The translations under genes and the position numbers were made by a program. This document shows positions 15,888 through 23,897 of a DNA stretch of 64,000 bases, in pieces. The stretch is from Phycisphaeraceae bacterium (lineage in GTDB: Bacteria; Planctomycetota; Phycisphaerae; Phycisphaerales; UBA1924). The notes below the pieces were generated by a model. That model was not told the origin of the DNA, made no database searches, and saw only the letters and a list, made by a program, of their open reading frames with translations. The stretch spans positions 744,001-808,000 of the forward strand of contig CP075368.1 in assembly GCA_019454185.1 (NCBI GenBank). The letters are read 5' to 3'. Every line of letters starts with the position of its first letter. Position 1 is the first letter of the stretch.

Positions 15888-16648
15888 GGCGTTCGGTTGT
15901 GGGCGAGTTGCACCTGAGTCAGATCGATGAGCTGATGGAACGCGCGTGCGAGGCGCTCGTGCGGATGCGGTACTTTGAGGCGGAGCGTTGTGCGCTGCGT
16001 GCGCTTGGGGCTGCGCATCGCGAGCAGGACTTCGATCGCATGGCGAGGATCACGCTTCCGCTGCAAGAGGCGCGGCGGCAGAAGATGCAGTTGGCGATGG
16101 ACGCGGGGTGTGTCAGGGTCCTGGACGATGCGAGCGAGCGGTTGCGTCGTGGTGGGTTGTATCTGGTTCAGCCGCCCGCGATTGCGATCGAGGCGAGGGC
16201 GCTGGTGCAGGATGCGGATCGGCGCGAGGTGCCGGTGCATGTGCTGACGCGTGAGCCGATGACGAATGCCGGGCTGTGGCCGGTCGCGATGGTGAACGGC
16301 GAGGTTGCGATTCGGGCGCGGGTTGCACCGCCGTGGACATTGGAAGTGGTGGCGGGTTCACCGACGCGTGATCGCGCGCCGGGGCCGCCTGACGAGGCGT
16401 GGTTTCTTGCTGCCTCGGAGGCGGTGGGTGATGCCGCGATCTCGATAGTTGATCCGAAGGACCATCCACACCACAGGGTGGAGGATCTGCTGGAGTTTCT
16501 GGATTGCCACCCGCTGCATGAGAAGCTGCACCAGGTGCTGGCGGACGCGTGCCGCGCGTGTGTGGGTGTCGAAGCCCCGAAGCAGTCGCGTCGAGCGACG
16601 CGGCTGATGCAAGGGAAGTGGAATCGGATCGGGGATGATGGGTGGTGA
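15884..16648 (+). CDS. Hypothetical TPR-like protein (coupled pair, second member)
   Basis: A 254-residue protein starting at a GTG that overlaps the preceding stop. Residues about 10-60 look like one TPR-type helical pair (IDELMERACEALVRMRYFEA, then ERCALRALGAAHRE). A middle alpha/beta part (LYLVQPPAIAIEARALVQ) and a C-terminal helical part with HPHHRVEDLLEFLDCHPLHE follow. I know no family with this order. The histidine-rich segment near residue 195 might bind a metal. The pair is followed by a strong terminator. Confidence 0.65.
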   Translation: MRRSVVGELHLSQIDELMERACEALVRMRYFEAERCALRALGAAHREQDFDRMARITLPLQEARRQKMQLAMDAGCVRVLDDASERLRRGGLYLVQPPAIAIEARALVQDADRREVPVHVLTREPMTNAGLWPVAMVNGEVAIRARVAPPWTLEVVAGSPTRDRAPGPPDEAWFLAASEAVGDAAISIVDPKDHPHHRVEDLLEFLDCHPLHEKLHQVLADACRACVGVEAPKQSRRATRLMQGKWNRIGDDGW

Positions 16649-16674
16649 TGGATCGCAGTTTGTGCGCGATGAAG

Positions 16675-16710
16675 AACGCTCGGCGTGGCCCCTCCGGCAC
16701 GCCGAGCGTT
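16675..16710. terminator. Bidirectional terminator hairpin
   Basis: A perfect 13-base inverted repeat, AACGCTCGGCGTG and CACGCCGAGCGTT, flanks a 10-base loop between convergent genes. No long T-run follows on either strand, so termination may need Rho or rely on the stem alone. Confidence 0.65.
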
Positions 16711-16737
16711 GGTGTATGTGTGAGTGTGTGTGTGAGA

Positions 16738-17592
16738 TCAGCGGCGGCGGCGTGTGGCGACGAGACCTGCGAGGCCGCAGACTGCCAGCGATGATGGGGC
16801 GGGCAGGACGGCCATGGAGGTGATCATGATGCCGCCTCCGATCTGGCCGACGGCGGTTGCCTCTCCGGTCATGAGGTTGATGCGCCAGAACATGGAGATG
16901 GATTGTCCGACATCCTGGCTTGCGGCGTAGGCGAAGTTGTTTGAGGAGATGTCGAAGCCGACGAGGTTTGTGATGTCGGCGCCGAGTGAGCCAACGGTGG
17001 TGAGGGTGCCCGCGCTGTTGGCCTGCTTGACGAGGATGTCGAGGCCTGTGTCGATGCCGTAGAGCTGGCTGGTCATGGTGCCGACGAAGTTGTTGTCGTA
17101 GGCGGAGCCGACAACGTTGGGATCGACGCCGAAGTTCGGATCGCCCGGGGCGTAGAAGAGGGAGGTGGCGAGGGTGGCGGTGCCGAGATCGGGGTGGAGG
17201 ACGAGGTTCTGGTTGGCATCGCTGACGACGCGGATGCGGTCGATGGTGGGGTTGAAGTCGAAGCCGAACGCTGATCCGTTGAGGGCGGGAGCGAAGGGTC
17301 CTGCGCCGACGGAGGAGACAGTTCCGTTCATGGTGTTGATGGTGTAGAGGTTGTTGAAGCTGCCGAGGGCGTAGAGCTGGCCGGTCGCGGGTCGGAAGTC
17401 GATGCCTCGGATGGTTTCGCCGGAGGCGAGCCCGTTGATGGCGACGCCGGTGAGGATGGCGTTAGGCGCGGAGGAGTCCCATGTGACCAGGGTCTGATCC
17501 AGTGTGACGCCGAAGACGGTGTGTCCTGCCAGCGCGGGCGCGGCGACGGCGGTGAGTGCGAGGCAGGCGACGATCGCGGTGGTTCTCTTCAT
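16738..17592 (-). CDS. Secreted DUF4394 protein with PEP-CTERM-like tail
   Basis: The 284-residue protein has a signal peptide (MKRTTAIVACLALTAVAAPALA). A DUF4394 region follows, in which repeated blocks such as IRGIDFRPATGQLYALGS, AFGFDFNPTIDRIRVVSD and VGSAYDNNF describe a beta-propeller-like fold. The C-terminus, LPAPSSLAVCGLAGLVATRRRR, is the short hydrophobic segment with an arginine cluster typical of PEP-CTERM sorting in Phycisphaerae. It is therefore probably exported and processed by an exosortase. AGAGGG precedes the ATG. It is divergent from the ECF sigma gene with about 150 bases between them, so it may be a target of that sigma factor; that is inference. Confidence 0.82.
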   Translation of the reverse strand: MKRTTAIVACLALTAVAAPALAGHTVFGVTLDQTLVTWDSSAPNAILTGVAINGLASGETIRGIDFRPATGQLYALGSFNNLYTINTMNGTVSSVGAGPFAPALNGSAFGFDFNPTIDRIRVVSDANQNLVLHPDLGTATLATSLFYAPGDPNFGVDPNVVGSAYDNNFVGTMTSQLYGIDTGLDILVKQANSAGTLTTVGSLGADITNLVGFDISSNNFAYAASQDVGQSISMFWRINLMTGEATAVGQIGGGIMITSMAVLPAPSSLAVCGLAGLVATRRRR

Positions 17593-17729
17593 GACAATCC
17601 CTCTTTCTGCTCTTGGTGTGACCAATGCACAACCTGAGGCGGCACGCGCCGGCCTTGTCTGTGTGCGTTGGTGGGTCGGAGGGATGAACGGGGCTGGAGT
17701 GTCTGCGGATTCAGAAGTGTGAGAATTGC

Positions 17730-17735
17730 TATGAT
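17730..17735 (+). promoter_or_regulatory. Candidate -10 element TATGAT for the sigma/anti-sigma operon
   Basis: TATGAT ends nine bases before the sigma-factor ATG, so the transcript would carry only two or three leader bases. No -35 of housekeeping type is clear. Confidence 0.35.
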
Positions 17736-17744
17736 GGAACACGG

Positions 17745-18317
17745 ATGCCTGACTCTGAACGCCCATCTCCGTTGCTGCCGCGGATTGCCGCGGGCGATCA
17801 ATCGGCCGTTTCGGAGTTGATGGACAGGTACGGGGATCTGTTGTGGTCGCTGGCGAGGTCGTTCACCCGATCGACGGCTGACGCGGAGGAGGCGGTTCAG
17901 GACATCTTTGTCTGCCTTTGGGAGCGTGCGGATCGTTACTCTGCGGCACTGGGCGAGGAGGTGACGTTCGTGTCCGTCGTCGCGCGTCGTCGTCTGATTG
18001 ATCGGTGGCGGAAGGAGTCGAAGCAGCCGGGGACGATGCCGGATGCGGGCGTGGATTCGGCCGGGGATGCGGAGCGTCCGGTTTCGGGTGTGATCCGGAG
18101 CGAGGATGTTGAAGAGGCGATGCGGGCGATTTCGGAGCTCGGAGAGGACCAGCGTCTGGTGATCACGCTCTCGATCGCGCACGGGCTTACGCACGAGGGA
18201 ATAGCGGACCACACGGGAATTCCCTTAGGAACTGTGAAAACCCACATCCGTCGGGGCTTGGCGAGCGTTCGTGAGAGGTTGGCACGTGCGAAGGAGATCG
18301 GGAGGGCGACGCCATGA
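17745..18317 (+). CDS. ECF-type RNA polymerase sigma factor
   Basis: The 190-residue protein has sigma region 2 (LMDRYGDLLWSLARSFTRST, then ADAEEAVQDIFVCLWERAD) and region 4 (LGEDQRLVITLSIAHGLTHE, then IADHTGIPLGTVKTHIRRGL) with no region 3, the ECF layout. Region 4 ends in the usual helix-turn-helix GTVKTHIRRGLASVRE. It overlaps the following anti-sigma gene by four bases. It most resembles the SigK/RskA-linked group because of its partner. What it responds to cannot be seen. Confidence 0.9.
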   Translation: MPDSERPSPLLPRIAAGDQSAVSELMDRYGDLLWSLARSFTRSTADAEEAVQDIFVCLWERADRYSAALGEEVTFVSVVARRRLIDRWRKESKQPGTMPDAGVDSAGDAERPVSGVIRSEDVEEAMRAISELGEDQRLVITLSIAHGLTHEGIADHTGIPLGTVKTHIRRGLASVRERLARAKEIGRATP

Positions 18318-19459
18318 GCGAGCAGCGTCCACCCAATTTCGGGAACCGCGAGGATTCGAGAGACGTTCGCTCGATTGAGGATGCGCGTATCGATGCGGCG
18401 ACCGGACAGGTGGGGGGTGTTTCGGACGACTTCGCGCCGCCGACTGAGGAGGAGCGTGCGGCGGCGGCGATCCATATCGCGCGGGCTCCGGCGGAGCGGA
18501 TGCCCGATTCGGTGCGCCAGCGTCTGGAGGCGGCCATGGCCTCGCGGATGGCGCAGCGTGATGTGTCGGGGGAGATCCCTCGGTTGGTTGAGAGCGCGGG
18601 CCGGGTTCCGGACGTTCAGGGCACGAGTCGCAGGAGAAAGCCGATGATCTGGCGTGTGGTTCCGTGGGTTGCGGCGGCGGCGGGGATTGCGTTTGCGGTG
18701 TATACCGGCTACACGGGGAATCAGGCGCTTCAGCGGCGGAACGCTGAGTATGCGGTCCTTCAGAGCAAGTTTGATGAGATGCAGACGCGGGCCACGTCGA
18801 ACGAGACGGTGCTGGCGTCGGCACGGAGCCGCGCGGCGGAGTTGGAGCGTGAGTTGAGTGCCGCGCGTGAAGGGATGAGCGACCGTGATGTTCGGCTTGT
18901 GGAGGCGGCCAAGCGTGAGCTTGAGCTTGCGGAGCGGCTTGCGTCTGTCACGGCGCAGTTTGAATCGGCGGGTTCGCGGCTGGCTTCGGTCGAGCGTGAG
19001 CTGAATGAGTCTCGTCTGACGCTGGCGAGGTTGCAGGCGCCGATCGATCCGGCGGAGCTTCGCCAGAATCGGACGAAGCTGCTGGACGTGCCGGATTCGG
19101 TCCAGATCGCGTGGGCTCCGTTCAATCTTCCGGACTCTCCGGCGGAGCAGCTGGGCGTGCAGGGAGATGTGGTGTGGAACGATCGGTTGCAGACAGGTTT
19201 CCTGCGATTCGTCGGGCTGAACCCGAATGATCCGAATATCGAGCAGTACCAGGTCTGGGTGATCGATGAGCGGGGGCTGGAGCAGAAGGTTTCCGGCGGC
19301 GTGTTCAATGCGAGTGCTGAGGGTGAGATCGTGGTGCCGATTGAGCCGGGGATCGCGGTGGGGCGTGTGGCACTGTTTGCGATCACGGTCGAGAATCCGG
19401 GTGGGACGTGGGTACCCGACTTGAAGCGCCGGGTTGTGGTTGCTCCACGGGGTGAGTGA
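18314..19459 (+). CDS. Anti-sigma factor, RskA C-terminal domain with long coiled coil
   Basis: The 381-residue single-pass membrane protein has a cytosolic N-terminal part (about 110 residues). One membrane helix follows (IWRVVPWVAAAAGIAFAVYT), then a long coiled coil of about 110 residues rich in Glu, Arg and Leu. Last comes an RskA-like domain with YQVWVIDERGLEQKVSGGVF and a final FAITVENPGGT. RskA proteins hold an ECF sigma factor at the membrane and release it after proteolysis. The N-terminal part lacks a clear zinc-binding H-x3-C-x2-C motif. The coiled coil makes the periplasmic part unusually long. Translational coupling to the sigma gene supports the pairing. Confidence 0.85.
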   Translation: MSEQRPPNFGNREDSRDVRSIEDARIDAATGQVGGVSDDFAPPTEEERAAAAIHIARAPAERMPDSVRQRLEAAMASRMAQRDVSGEIPRLVESAGRVPDVQGTSRRRKPMIWRVVPWVAAAAGIAFAVYTGYTGNQALQRRNAEYAVLQSKFDEMQTRATSNETVLASARSRAAELERELSAAREGMSDRDVRLVEAAKRELELAERLASVTAQFESAGSRLASVERELNESRLTLARLQAPIDPAELRQNRTKLLDVPDSVQIAWAPFNLPDSPAEQLGVQGDVVWNDRLQTGFLRFVGLNPNDPNIEQYQVWVIDERGLEQKVSGGVFNASAEGEIVVPIEPGIAVGRVALFAITVENPGGTWVPDLKRRVVVAPRGE

Positions 19460-19503
19460 GCCGGCGGATGCCCGGCGGCGAGAGGTGACTTAGCATCTGA
19501 TCG

Positions 19504-21126
19504 ATGATGTGGACGATACTGGGCGGCGTGGGTCTGTTCTTGCTCGGCATGTCTCTCATGACCGAGGGGCTGAAGGCGGCGGCCGGCGGGACGCTGCGGG
19601 CGATTCTTGAGCGACGCGTTTCTAGCCCCGGGCGCGGGGTGTTCTGGGGGGCGGTGCTGACCGCGCTTGTTCAGTCGTCTTCGGCGACGACGATGACGAC
19701 GATCGGATTTGTCAGTGCGGGGCTGCTGACGTTTCCGCAGGCGGTCGGGGTGATTTTCGGTGCGAACCTCGGGACGACGAGCACGGGGTGGCTCGTTTCG
19801 CTTCTCGGGTTCAAGGTGTCGGTCGGGGCTTTCGCGCTACCGTTGGTCTTTGCCGGGGCGGTGATGCGGCTCTTTGGGCGGGGAAGGTTGTCGCAGTCTG
19901 GGTTGGCGGTCGCGGGGTTCGGGCTTCTGTTCGTCGGCCTTGCGACGCTCCAGTCGGGCATGTCGGGGCTCTCTGAGCGATTCAGCCCTTCGGACCTGCC
20001 TCAGCCGACACTGTTCGGGCGGCTTGCGTTGGTGGGGATCGGGCTGGCGATGACAGTGGTGATGCAGTCTTCGAGCGCGGCGGTCGCGACGACGCTGACG
20101 GCGTTGCACGCGGGCGCGATCGAGTTGGACCAGGCGGCGGCGCTCGTGATCGGCCAGAACATCGGTTCGGCGGTGACATCTGCGATCGCGGCGATCGGAG
20201 GGTCGACGGCGGCGAAGCGGACCGCGCTGTCGCATGTGCTGTTCAATGTAGTTGCGGCGGCGATCGCGGTGGGCGGGCTCTCCGTGCTGACATGGGGTGC
20301 GGAGTGGGTGAGGGCGCACGCTGGGGAGCATGGAGACTCGATCGCGATCGCGATGTTTCATACGCTGTTTAATCTGTGTGGCGTGGTGATTCTGCTGCCG
20401 CTGGTCGGGCAGTTTTCGCGGCTGATCGAGCGGATGCTGCCGGAGCGTCGATCGTCGATGCTTGCGCACCTTGACCCGCGGATTCGTGAGACGCCTTCGG
20501 TTGCTCCGGAGGCGGCGAGACGGACGCTGCTCGAGGCGACGGCGATCATCGCGAGGGAGTGCGCGGGGGTGCTTGGCGGACAGAGAGGGGTCGCACTTCG
20601 GGAGCTGGATGCGGCGGGGCATGCGGTGGGTGAGGCGGCGGGGTTTCTGACGCAGACGGCGGGAGATGGCGGGGGATCGCATGTGGCTTCACGGGTTGCG
20701 GTGATGCACGCGATCGACCATCTGGGACGTTGGATTGAGACGCTGCGGGAGATGCCGCGGGGTAGCGGGGATGGGTATGCCGGAGATGAGTTGAGACAGC
20801 TCAGGGCCGAGGCGGGTGTCAGGTTGGGCGAGATCCAGCGATGGGGGATGGGAGAGCAGGGGATCGATGTCGAGGCGATCGGGAGGTTGAGCAAGGGGAT
20901 CGCGAACGCTCGCACGCGGACGCGAGCGGCGATCCTTGAACGCACGGCCACGGGGTTGGCATCGCCGACGCAGGCGTCAGCGTGGATCGAAGAGCTGAAG
21001 TGGCTGGATCGATTGATGTACCATGCGTGGCGAGCCACGGCGCATCTTCAGCCCGTGCCTGTCGATGGGGGCGCAGTGAATGAGGCCCACTCGGAGAGTA
21101 TGGGCGGTGTCGATCATTCCACGTAG
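19504..21126 (+). CDS. Na/Pi cotransporter family protein with PhoU-like tail
   Basis: A 540-residue membrane protein of the NptA/PNaS family. The duplicated signature is visible twice: ALVQSSSATTMTTIGFVSAG (about residues 57-76) and VVMQSSSAAVATTLTALHAG. There is also GANLGTTSTGW in the first repeat and GQNIGSAVTSA in the second, the inverted-repeat substrate loops. Residues after about 340 are soluble and helical, consistent with a PhoU-like regulatory domain. It would import phosphate with sodium. It begins about 45 bases after the anti-sigma gene and ends close to the convergent E2 gene. Confidence 0.88.
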   Translation: MMWTILGGVGLFLLGMSLMTEGLKAAAGGTLRAILERRVSSPGRGVFWGAVLTALVQSSSATTMTTIGFVSAGLLTFPQAVGVIFGANLGTTSTGWLVSLLGFKVSVGAFALPLVFAGAVMRLFGRGRLSQSGLAVAGFGLLFVGLATLQSGMSGLSERFSPSDLPQPTLFGRLALVGIGLAMTVVMQSSSAAVATTLTALHAGAIELDQAAALVIGQNIGSAVTSAIAAIGGSTAAKRTALSHVLFNVVAAAIAVGGLSVLTWGAEWVRAHAGEHGDSIAIAMFHTLFNLCGVVILLPLVGQFSRLIERMLPERRSSMLAHLDPRIRETPSVAPEAARRTLLEATAIIARECAGVLGGQRGVALRELDAAGHAVGEAAGFLTQTAGDGGGSHVASRVAVMHAIDHLGRWIETLREMPRGSGDGYAGDELRQLRAEAGVRLGEIQRWGMGEQGIDVEAIGRLSKGIANARTRTRAAILERTATGLASPTQASAWIEELKWLDRLMYHAWRATAHLQPVPVDGGAVNEAHSESMGGVDHST

Positions 21127-21139
21127 GGCCGGAGGCGGC

Positions 21140-22564
21140 TCAGCCGCGGGCAGGGGCGAGGAGGGCTTCGGGATCCTGGAGGAGTCGGACGATCTCTGCG
21201 AGGGCGAGGGCGGCGGTCGCGCCATCGACGACGCGGTGGTCGCAGGCGAGCGAGAGGGGCATGAGTTTGCCGACAAACATGCCGCCGTTACGGACGACGA
21301 CGCCCTCGCGTGTGCGGCCGACGGCGAGGATGCCGACCTCGGGGTAGTTGATGATCGGGGTGGCGAAGCGTCCGGCGTATGAGCCGACGTTGCTGATGGT
21401 GAAGGTGGAGCCCATCAACTGATCGCGCGGGATAGAGCGGTCGCGAGCGGAGGAGGCGATCTGGTTGACGTGGCGGCCGATCTCGAGGACGCCGAGGGCA
21501 TCGCAGTCGCGAACGACGGGGACCATGAGGCCGTTGTCGGTGTCGGTGGCTATGCCCATATGGATCGCGCGGTGCTGGATGATCTCTTCGTTGGCATCGT
21601 CGGTCGTGCTGTTGAGCACGCGGAACTGGTCCATGGAGAGCGTGCGGCAGACGGCGGAGCAGACGAAGGGGAGGAATGAGACCTTCTCGCCGGACGCGGC
21701 GGCAAGCTTCTTGCGGAGGGTGTCGAGCGCGGAGACATCGGCCTCGTCCATGACGTTGAAGTGGACGGCCTGGTTGACGGATTCGCGAAGGCGGTTGGCG
21801 ATGGTGCGGCGGACGCCCCGGAAGGGGATACGTGTGACGGCTTCGCCGGGGGCGAAGGTCACGGCGGGGCGAGGAGCTGGAGCGGGCGTTGCGGCGCGAG
21901 CCGGAGCGGCGGGCGCGGGTGTGCGCGGTGCTGGTGCCGGGGTCCGCGAGGTTGTGGTCGTTGCGGCGGCGGGGATGGACGGCTGTGCCATATCGCAACG
22001 GGGGCCACCGGATGCGCCACCGGATGCGGCGGCGCGGACGTCCTTCTCCGTGACGCGGCCACCGATGCCGGAGCCGCTGACGCGATCGATGTCGATGTTC
22101 AGATCGCGGGCGAGGCGGCGGACGGCGGGGGTGGCGAGGGCTTTGCCCGGAGCGGCGGACATGCCGGCGAGTTCGCCCGACATCTTGCCGACGACTGTGC
22201 CGGCGTCCTCGCGATGGGCGGGTTCGGCGGGCTCGGCGTGGGCGCCGTTGGCATGGCCGGAGGAAGCGGGCTTGGCGGAAGCCGCGGGCTTGGACTCGCT
22301 GGCGGCGTCACCGACGTACGTCACGAGGGGGTTGCCGACGTGCTGGATCTCGCCTTCGACGCCGTGCAACTCCTTGATGGTGCCGGCGCGGGGGCTTGGG
22401 ACTTCGACAAGGGCCTTGTCGGTCTCCATCTCGGCGAGGATGTCGTGCTCGGCGACGGTCTGGCCGACCTGTACACGCCACTTGATGAGTTCGGCCTCGT
22501 GCACACCCTCGCCGAGATCGGGGAGGATGAAGACGTTGGGGTCGGCGGACTTCTGATGCGCCAT
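21140..22564 (-). CDS. pdhC: Dihydrolipoamide acyltransferase (E2) of 2-oxoacid dehydrogenase
   Basis: A 474-residue E2 with the domains in standard order. The lipoyl domain comes first (DLGEGVHEAELIKW, lipoylated Lys50 in EMETDKALVEVPS). An Ala/Pro linker follows, then a peripheral-subunit-binding domain (about residues 140-175). The catalytic domain ends with ACDHRVVDGATAALAL, which holds the active-site H-x3-D-G. It transfers the acyl group from E1 to CoA. The start was set by AGGAG before MAHQK. It is the last gene of the dehydrogenase operon. Substrate could be pyruvate or branched-chain 2-oxoacids; the E1 type (separate alpha and beta) fits either. No E3 is seen here. Confidence 0.9.
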   Translation of the reverse strand: MAHQKSADPNVFILPDLGEGVHEAELIKWRVQVGQTVAEHDILAEMETDKALVEVPSPRAGTIKELHGVEGEIQHVGNPLVTYVGDAASESKPAASAKPASSGHANGAHAEPAEPAHREDAGTVVGKMSGELAGMSAAPGKALATPAVRRLARDLNIDIDRVSGSGIGGRVTEKDVRAAASGGASGGPRCDMAQPSIPAAATTTTSRTPAPAPRTPAPAAPARAATPAPAPRPAVTFAPGEAVTRIPFRGVRRTIANRLRESVNQAVHFNVMDEADVSALDTLRKKLAAASGEKVSFLPFVCSAVCRTLSMDQFRVLNSTTDDANEEIIQHRAIHMGIATDTDNGLMVPVVRDCDALGVLEIGRHVNQIASSARDRSIPRDQLMGSTFTISNVGSYAGRFATPIINYPEVGILAVGRTREGVVVRNGGMFVGKLMPLSLACDHRVVDGATAALALAEIVRLLQDPEALLAPARG

Positions 22565-22615
22565 TGGTCGCAACTCCTACAGATTTCCAGCCATCCGCAT
22601 GCGATGGCCCATGGT

Positions 22616-22849
22616 CTACTTCGGCGCGCGTGGGGCGCGTCCCTTCTTCAAGACACTGCGGGCTGAAAGCCCTCCGAGCACGAGGCCGAGAACAGCACCC
22701 GCCCAGTTTGTCGTCCAGTACTCCAGTTCAAAGACGGTAACGGGGCGGGGCGGAACGGGTGGAAGGTGCGGCATCAGGAACCAGCCGCCGAGAAAGAAAC
22801 AGCCGATGAAGACGACGATGAACGAGATGATCGCGTTGGTCGTCCGCAT
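22616..22849 (-). CDS. Small membrane protein in dehydrogenase operon
   Basis: A 77-residue protein with two likely membrane helices (AIISFIVVFIGCFFLGGWFL, and WAGAVLGLVLGGLSARSVL) separated by a Pro-rich loop. It ends in a basic KKGRAPRAPK. It lies nine bases after the E1 beta stop and about 50 bases before E2 on the same strand, so it is probably co-transcribed. No family is recognised. A membrane-tethering role would be a guess. Confidence 0.6.
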   Translation of the reverse strand: MRTTNAIISFIVVFIGCFFLGGWFLMPHLPPVPPRPVTVFELEYWTTNWAGAVLGLVLGGLSARSVLKKGRAPRAPK

Positions 22850-22858
22850 CCGGGCTTC

Positions 22859-23857
22859 TCAGTACGAAAGCGTTTGAACGATCGCTTCGCCGATGCGTTC
22901 GGCGTTGGGGAGGTACTCCAGCTCAAGCTTGTAGTAGGGCATGACGGTGTCGAAGCCGGCGACGCGCTGCACGGGGGCCTTCAGGTGCAGGAAGCAGTGT
23001 TCCTGGATGATGGCGGAGAGTTCGGCGCCCATGCCGCAGGTCTTGGGCGCTTCGTGGACGATGACGCAGCGGCCGGTCTTCTGGACCGACTGGATGATGG
23101 TGTCCTGGTCGATGGGGTAGATGGTTCGGAGGTCGATGAGCTCGGCGGAGACATCTTCGGGGAGTTTGTCGAGGGCGGCGAGGCACTCGAAGACCGATGC
23201 GCCCCAGGAGACGACGGTGATGTCGGTGCCTTCGGAGACGACCTTGGCCTGGCCGATGGGGATGGTGTACTCGTCTTCGGGGATCTGCTCGCGATAGGAG
23301 CGGTAGACGCGCTTGGGCTCGAAGAAGACGATCGGGTCGGGGTCGCGGATGGCGGAGAGGAGGAGCCCTTTGGCGTCGTAGGGTGTGCAGGGCATGACGA
23401 CCTTGAGGCCGGGCGTGTGGGCGTAGATGGATTCGGGGGAGTCGGAGTGGAGTTCGGGGGCGTGGATGCCGCCGCCGACGGGAACGCGGACGGTCATGGG
23501 GACGGTGATCGCTCCGCGTGAGCGTGTGCGATAGCGTGCGGCGTGGTTGGTGAGCTGGTCGTATGCGGGGCCCATGAACCCTTCGAACTGGATCTCGGGG
23601 ATGGGACGCATGCCGCCCATGGCCAGGCCGATGGCGGTGCCCATGATGCCGGACTCTGCAAGGGGCGTGTCGACGACGCGGTCGGCGCCGAAGCGTTTCT
23701 GGAGGCCGTCGGTGACGCGGAAAACGCCGCCGTTCAGTCCGACGTCCTCACCGAGGCAGACGACGCGATCGTCGCGTTCCATCTCCTGGTAGAGGGCCTC
23801 GTTGATGGCGTCGACGAGGGTGAGGCCCTTCTCTTTCATCATGTCGGTGCGGGGCAT
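22859..23857 (-). CDS. pdhB: 2-oxoacid dehydrogenase E1 beta subunit
   Basis: A 332-residue transketolase-like subunit. Conserved segments include LGEDVGLNGGVFRVTDGL, DTPLAESGIMGTAIGLAMGG and SYREQIPEDEYTIPIGQAKV. It also has the C-terminal domain segment LRTIYPIDQDTIIQSVQKTG. With E1 alpha it forms the thiamine-diphosphate-dependent decarboxylase. The start MPRTDMMKEKG was chosen because a GGAG lies just upstream; a longer frame would run into the ATPase stop region. Between it and E1 alpha, where adjacency is usual, an AAA ATPase gene is inserted. Confidence 0.93.
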   Translation of the reverse strand: MPRTDMMKEKGLTLVDAINEALYQEMERDDRVVCLGEDVGLNGGVFRVTDGLQKRFGADRVVDTPLAESGIMGTAIGLAMGGMRPIPEIQFEGFMGPAYDQLTNHAARYRTRSRGAITVPMTVRVPVGGGIHAPELHSDSPESIYAHTPGLKVVMPCTPYDAKGLLLSAIRDPDPIVFFEPKRVYRSYREQIPEDEYTIPIGQAKVVSEGTDITVVSWGASVFECLAALDKLPEDVSAELIDLRTIYPIDQDTIIQSVQKTGRCVIVHEAPKTCGMGAELSAIIQEHCFLHLKAPVQRVAGFDTVMPYYKLELEYLPNAERIGEAIVQTLSY

Positions 23858-23897
23858 GGACGGCTCCGTGAAATGCGAACTACTAGGTGGACAGGAC

